From assembly GCA_016791425.1 (NCBI GenBank), contig JAEUMQ010000023.1, positions 146,758 to 210,757 of the forward strand: 64,000 nt of DNA. The letters run 5' to 3'. The DNA is from Hyphomonadaceae bacterium (GTDB lineage: Bacteria; Pseudomonadota; Alphaproteobacteria; Caulobacterales; Aquidulcibacteraceae). Below are positions 59,956-64,000 of this stretch, piece by piece. A model generated the notes under the pieces. The model saw only the letters and a list, made by a program, of their open reading frames with translations. It did no database searches and was not told the DNA's origin. Positions within the stretch are counted from its first letter, which is position 1, and each line of letters opens with the position of its first letter. The translations under genes were made by a program, and so were the position numbers.

Positions 59956-61040
59956 GGCCGCTCGCCACGAGCGAGATGATCGCGTGGGCGCGCCTCGCGC
60001 GCACGCCGCGCATCGGACCGGTGACGTTCCAGCGACTCATCGCGCGCTACAAAAACGCGGCCGAAGCGATCGAACGATTGCCGCGGCACATCGCGCCGCC
60101 GCCCGCGTCCGCGATCGAGGCGGAGATGGAGGCGCTCGCGGCCATGGGCGCGCGCTTCGCCGCCGCCTGCGAGCCCGACTATCCGCCGCTGCTGAAAGAG
60201 GTCGATCCGCCGCCGCCGCTCATTTCCCTCCGTGGGCGGATCAAGCTCGCGCATGAGCGGACGATCGCGCTCGTGGGCGCGCGAGAGGCGTCCGCGGCCG
60301 GCCTCCACCTTGCTGAGGCGCTTGCCCGCGACCTCGGGGAAATGGGCTACGTCATCGTCTCTGGGCTCGCGCGCGGGATCGATGCGTCCGCACACCGCGC
60401 CAGCCTCAAGACTGGCACGATCGGCGTGCTGGCAGGCGGGCTCGACAATCCCTACCCGCCGCAGAACCGCGCGCTGCACGACGCGATCGCGGAGCAAGGC
60501 CTCGTGGTCAGCGAAGCGCCGCTCGGGACCGTGGCGCGGGCGCGCGACTTCCCGCGCCGCAACCACGTCATCTCGGGTCTTTCGCTCGGCATCGTCGTCA
60601 TCGAGGCGGCGCTGCGCTCTGGCTCGCTCATCACCGCGCGGGCCGCAGCAGAACAAGGCCGAGAGGTGATGGCCGCGCCGGGCTCGCCGCTCGACCCGCG
60701 GGCGCGCGGCGCCAACGCGCTCATCAAGGGCGGCGCCACGCTCATTGAGGACGCGCACGACGTCGCCGCGCACCTGGGCGCCGCGCCGCGCGCGCATGCG
60801 CCAGGCCCGCTCTTCTCGCGCGTCGAGGAGGAGGCCGATGTGAGCGCGGCGGATGTCGCGCGGGTGTTCGCCCTCCTGTCGCCGACGCCGGTGCACCTGA
60901 ACGAACTCGCGCGCCACGCAGGGCTCAGCGCGGCGCAAACCGCCGCCGCGCTGATGGAGCTGGAGCTGGCCGGGCGCGCCGCGTCACTGGCCGGCGGCTT
61001 CGCCGCCTTCGCCCGGGCGGCGTTTCAGGCGCCGGACTGA
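59952..61040 (+). CDS. dprA: DNA-processing protein DprA
   Basis: This 362-residue protein loads RecA on single-stranded DNA, for example in natural transformation. It has a helical N-terminus ([33 protein letters not shown]), a Rossmann-like core ([62 protein letters not shown]) and a winged helix-like C-terminus ([35 protein letters not shown]). The GTG start overlaps plsY. Order plsY-dprA-topA is common in this group. Confidence 0.93.
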   Translation: MRPLATSEMIAWARLARTPRIGPVTFQRLIARYKNAAEAIERLPRHIAPPPASAIEAEMEALAAMGARFAAACEPDYPPLLKEVDPPPPLISLRGRIKLAHERTIALVGAREASAAGLHLAEALARDLGEMGYVIVSGLARGIDASAHRASLKTGTIGVLAGGLDNPYPPQNRALHDAIAEQGLVVSEAPLGTVARARDFPRRNHVISGLSLGIVVIEAALRSGSLITARAAAEQGREVMAAPGSPLDPRARGANALIKGGATLIEDAHDVAAHLGAAPRAHAPGPLFSRVEEEADVSAADVARVFALLSPTPVHLNELARHAGLSAAQTAAALMELELAGRAASLAGGFAAFARAAFQAPD

Positions 61041-61235
61041 CTCTTTCGGCTGCAGCGACCGGCCCGCGCGGTTGCGCACCGCCCGCAGGAGCTCGGTCAG
61101 CACCTCGTCGCGGGTCAGGCTCGCCAGCCCCTCGAGTTCCTGGACGGTGAGATAAATGTAGGTGAGCGCTTCCGCGGGCGTGGGGGGAAGCGGCGGCGCG
61201 GGGACCACCGGCGCGCGAGTTTTCTTTGCAACCAT
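60984..61235 (-). CDS. Hypothetical protein, 83 aa, overlapping dprA 3' end
   Basis: The ATG at 61235 starts MVAKKTRAPVVPAPPLPPTPAEALTYIYLTVQELEGLASL. The middle is a compact helical pair; the C-terminus is basic. It overlaps the end of dprA by 57 bases on the opposite strand. It could be real (regular codon use in the non-overlapping part) or a shadow; I keep it at moderate confidence. Confidence 0.45.
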   Translation of the reverse strand: MVAKKTRAPVVPAPPLPPTPAEALTYIYLTVQELEGLASLTRDEVLTELLRAVRNRAGRSLQPKESVRRLKRRPGEGGEAAGQ

Positions 61236-61381
61236 AACGCGATTATTAGATTTATTCGCGCTTTGCGTGAAGCCCCATAATCGGCCGCCCGCGGGAGGCG
61301 GGGCGCCCTCTTCCGTTGACAGGAGCCCCCGCCCTCCCCAGGTTCCGGCCCCTTCGCACAATGGGAGTCGGCAAGAGGCCC

Positions 61382-64000
61382 ATGGCTGTCGTCGTCGTTG
61401 AGTCGCCCGCAAAAGCCAAGACAATCAATAGGTACCTGGGGCCCGGCTACACGGTCCTGGCGTCGTACGGGCATGTCCGCGATCTCCCCAGCAAGGATGG
61501 GTCGGTCCGTCCGGACGAGGATTTCGCGCTCGATTGGGAGATGGACGCGGGCGGCGCCAAGCGGGTCAAGGACATCGCGGAGGCGCTTAAGAGCGACGAC
61601 AAGCTCATCCTCGCGACCGACCCCGACCGGGAGGGCGAGGCCATCTCCTGGCACGTGCTGCAGGCGCTGGAGGGCAAGAAGGCGCTCAAGGGCAAGGACG
61701 TGGAGCGCGTCACGTTCAACGCCATCACCAAGGAAGCGGTGAAGGCGGCCATGGCGGCGCCGCGCGAGATCGATATGGAGCTCGTCGATGCGTATCTCGC
61801 GCGCCGCGCCCTCGATTACCTCGTCGGGTTCACGCTCTCGCCGGTGCTGTGGCGCAAGCTGCCGGGCGCGCGCTCGGCGGGCCGCGTCCAGTCGGTCGCG
61901 CTCCGGCTCATCACCGAACGCGAGATGGAGATCGAGCGGTTCCGGCCGCAGGAATATTGGAGCGTGGAGACGAACGTGGAGACGCCGCGCGGCGATCTGG
62001 CGCTCGCGCGGCTCTCCGGCTTCGAAGGCAAGAAGCTGAAGCGGCTCGACATCGGCGACAAGGGCACGGCCGACCGCGCGCTCGAAGCGGTGCGCAACGG
62101 CAAGTTCACCGTGGCGAGCGTCGAAGCCAAGCCCGTGCGGCGCAATCCGCCGCCGCCGTTCACGACCTCCACGCTGCAGCAGGAAGCGGCGCGCAAGCTC
62201 GGTTTCGCGGCCTCGCGCACCATGCAGGCGGCGCAGCGGCTCTATGAAGGCGTCGATATCGGCGGCGAGACCGCCGGGCTCATTACTTATATGCGGACCG
62301 ACGGCGTGCAGATGGACGAAGGCGCCATCGGCGACATCCGCCGCGTGATCGGCGGCGAATTCGGCGACAATTACCGCCCCGCAGCGCCGCGCCGCTACAC
62401 GAGCAAAGCCAAGAACGCCCAGGAAGCGCACGAAGCGATCCGGCCGACCGATCCCTCGCGCCGCCCCGGGACGTTCCGGCTCGATGGCGATCTGGCGAAG
62501 CTCTACGATCTCATCTGGAAGCGCGCTGTCGCCTCGCAGATGGAATCCGCGTCGCTCGAACAAACGACCGTGGAATTCACCGAGCCGACCGGCACGGCGG
62601 AATTGCGCGCGACCGGCCAGGTGCTGCTCTTCGACGGCTTCCTCAAGCTTTATCGCGAAGGCCGCGACGACGAAGAGGAAGGCGACGAGAACCGCCGCCT
62701 CCCCGCGATGACGCAAGGCGAAAACGTGAAGGTGCGCGATCCGAAGGCGGATCAGCACTTCACCGAGCCGCCGCCGCGCTATTCGGAAGCCAGCCTCGTC
62801 AAGAAGCTCGAAGAGCTCGGCATCGGACGCCCGTCCACGTACGCGGCGATCCTGGAGAAGCTGCGCGAACGCAATTACGTGAACATGGAGAAGAACCGCT
62901 TCATCCCGGATGATCGCGGCCGCATCGTCACGGCGTTCCTGGAGAACTTCTTCCGTCGTTACGTCGAGTACGATTTCACCGCCGATCTCGAAGAGAAGCT
63001 CGACGAGGTGTCGGCAGGCGAACTAAAGTGGAAAGACTTCTTGCGCGACTTCTGGAAGGATTTTTCCGTCGCGGTCGCGGATATCGGCGAGCTGCGGATC
63101 ACCAACGTGCTTGATGCGCTCAACGAAGCGCTCGGCCCGCACATCTTTCCACCGCGCGAAGACGGCAGCGACCCGCGCTCGTGCCCGTCGTGCGGCGTGG
63201 GCAAGCTCTCGCTGCGCCTCGGCAAGTTCGGCGCATTCATCGGCTGCTCGAACTATAATGGCGATCCGCCGTGCAGATTCACGCGGCCGCTGGCGCCGGC
63301 GGACGAGAACGGCGGAGGCGTCGTTCAAGACAAGACGCTCGGCAAGAACGACGCCGGCGCGGACGTGCTTTTGAAAAACGGCCGCTTCGGCCCCTATGTC
63401 GAGATGGCGAACGGCGAGAAGCCGAAGCGCGCGTCGCTCCCGAAGGGCTGGGATCCGGAATCGATCGATCTGGCGCGCGCGCTTTCCCTGCTCGCCTTGC
63501 CGCGCGAAGTCGGCCCGCATCCGGGCGATGCAGAGATGATCCTCGCCGGGATCGGCCGCTATGGCCCCTATCTGCAGAAGGGCCGCACCTACGTGAACCT
63601 GCAATCCGTCGAGGACGTGTTCGAGATTCAGATGAACCGCGCCGTGGCGCTGCTCGACGAAAAGGCAAAAGGCGGCGGACGGTTCGGCCGCGGACGCACG
63701 CCGACGGAGCCGATCAAGGAGCTCGGCAATTCTCCGATCACGGAGAAAATGGTGAAGGTGATGCCGGGGCGGTACGGGCCTTACGTCACCGATGGCGAGG
63801 TGAACGCCACCATTCCGAGAGAGATCAAGCCGGAAGAGCTCACGTTCGACCAAGCGCTGCCCCTGCTCGCGGCGCGCGCGGCGGCCGGCGGCGGGAAGAA
63901 GAAGCGGCCGGCGAAGAAGGCTGCGAAGGGCACCGGCGAGGCCGCCGCAAAGAAGGCGCCGGCGAAGAAGACCGCCCAGAAAGCTGCGAAGAAGTCCGCG
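61382..64000 (+). CDS. topA: DNA topoisomerase I (5' part, continues past window)
   Basis: The enzyme relaxes negative supercoils. The window holds 873 codons from ATG 61382 without a stop. TOPRIM acids lie in T79-DPDREGE (80-86), the catalytic Tyr is Y303 (ITYMRTDG), and the family pieces RRALDYLVGFTLSPVLW, LPGARSAGRVQSVALRLI and YTSKAKNAQEAHEAIRPTDP are present. A CPSCGVGKLSLR zinc-type segment follows at about residue 601, then repeated GRYGPYL/GRYGPYV motifs and a Lys/Ala-rich tail (GKKKRPAKKAAKG). The 3' end is outside. Confidence 0.96.
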   Translation, partial: MAVVVVESPAKAKTINRYLGPGYTVLASYGHVRDLPSKDGSVRPDEDFALDWEMDAGGAKRVKDIAEALKSDDKLILATDPDREGEAISWHVLQALEGKKALKGKDVERVTFNAITKEAVKAAMAAPREIDMELVDAYLARRALDYLVGFTLSPVLWRKLPGARSAGRVQSVALRLITEREMEIERFRPQEYWSVETNVETPRGDLALARLSGFEGKKLKRLDIGDKGTADRALEAVRNGKFTVASVEAKPVRRNPPPPFTTSTLQQEAARKLGFAASRTMQAAQRLYEGVDIGGETAGLITYMRTDGVQMDEGAIGDIRRVIGGEFGDNYRPAAPRRYTSKAKNAQEAHEAIRPTDPSRRPGTFRLDGDLAKLYDLIWKRAVASQMESASLEQTTVEFTEPTGTAELRATGQVLLFDGFLKLYREGRDDEEEGDENRRLPAMTQGENVKVRDPKADQHFTEPPPRYSEASLVKKLEELGIGRPSTYAAILEKLRERNYVNMEKNRFIPDDRGRIVTAFLENFFRRYVEYDFTADLEEKLDEVSAGELKWKDFLRDFWKDFSVAVADIGELRITNVLDALNEALGPHIFPPREDGSDPRSCPSCGVGKLSLRLGKFGAFIGCSNYNGDPPCRFTRPLAPADENGGGVVQDKTLGKNDAGADVLLKNGRFGPYVEMANGEKPKRASLPKGWDPESIDLARALSLLALPREVGPHPGDAEMILAGIGRYGPYLQKGRTYVNLQSVEDVFEIQMNRAVALLDEKAKGGGRFGRGRTPTEPIKELGNSPITEKMVKVMPGRYGPYVTDGEVNATIPREIKPEELTFDQALPLLAARAAAGGGKKKRPAKKAAKGTGEAAAKKAPAKKTAQKAAKKSA

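Noticed and set aside
61115..62758. A 547-codon open frame opposite topA
   Set aside because: It lies entirely in antisense to clear topA motifs and has no recognisable fold.

Overview
The window is GC-rich throughout, with strong G/C bias at third codon positions, and reads as a chromosomal segment of an alphaproteobacterium, most likely from the Caulobacterales/Hyphomonadaceae side. The supporting evidence is a gatCAB-type amidotransferase, an alphaproteobacterial DUF3126 protein, large TonB-dependent receptors, a sigma-EcfG-type promoter, holdfast-type polysaccharide genes, and the order pyrB - pyrC - plsY - dprA - topA. No phage, transposase, integrase or CRISPR array was seen. One tRNA (Ser, GCU) is present. 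The first gene (sensor kinase) and the last (topA) run off the window.

Left part (1-21 kb): a sensor-kinase/response-regulator group; a split LigD-type repair pair (phosphoesterase and polymerase as two overlapping genes, no ligase domain); a GDT1-type Mn/Ca exporter behind a recognisable yybP-ykoY Mn riboswitch; SDR, NTF2-like, host-attachment-like and universal-stress proteins; a sulfatase convergent with a 955-residue TonB-dependent receptor; a tyrosine-catabolism operon (hpd, VOC protein, MarR) with a promoter/operator overlap; an Uup-like ABC-F ATPase; and a glycan module. That module holds a GT4 enzyme fused to an alpha/alpha-barrel, a PRC-barrel gene behind a sigma-EcfG consensus promoter, a tiny DESFPASD protein, a GH130 enzyme and a DoxX protein.

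Middle part (21-37 kb): a divergent uptake/hydrolysis cassette (NTF2-like secreted protein, TonB-dependent receptor, B3-type metallo-beta-lactamase-fold enzyme), a third TonB-dependent receptor, a cyclase-TPR protein, tRNA-Ser, a polysaccharide-initiating glycosyltransferase with an unusual deacetylase, several small envelope proteins, a GST, an RcnB-like protein and a DUF6492 protein.

Right part (37-64 kb): housekeeping genes. gatB lies apart from the DUF599 - gatC - gatA operon. PAS/PilZ/GYF signalling genes, a gamma-carbonic anhydrase, phoH, an SRPBCC-ArsR operon with two matching operators, ruvX, pyrB, a pyrC-like gene lacking its HxH motif, an alpha/beta hydrolase-adenylate cyclase fusion, a TonB-C protein, the lemA/TPM triad, plsY, dprA and topA follow.

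Most noteworthy unannotated signals: a minus-strand small-RNA candidate at 39.33-39.47 kb carrying CCUCCUCCC and a perfect terminator, the EcfG promoters at 18.3 and 18.7 kb, the Mn riboswitch at 4.0 kb, operator-like inverted repeats at hpd, at the receptors and at the ArsR operon, and a GC-rich palindrome present three times, once inside a coding sequence.
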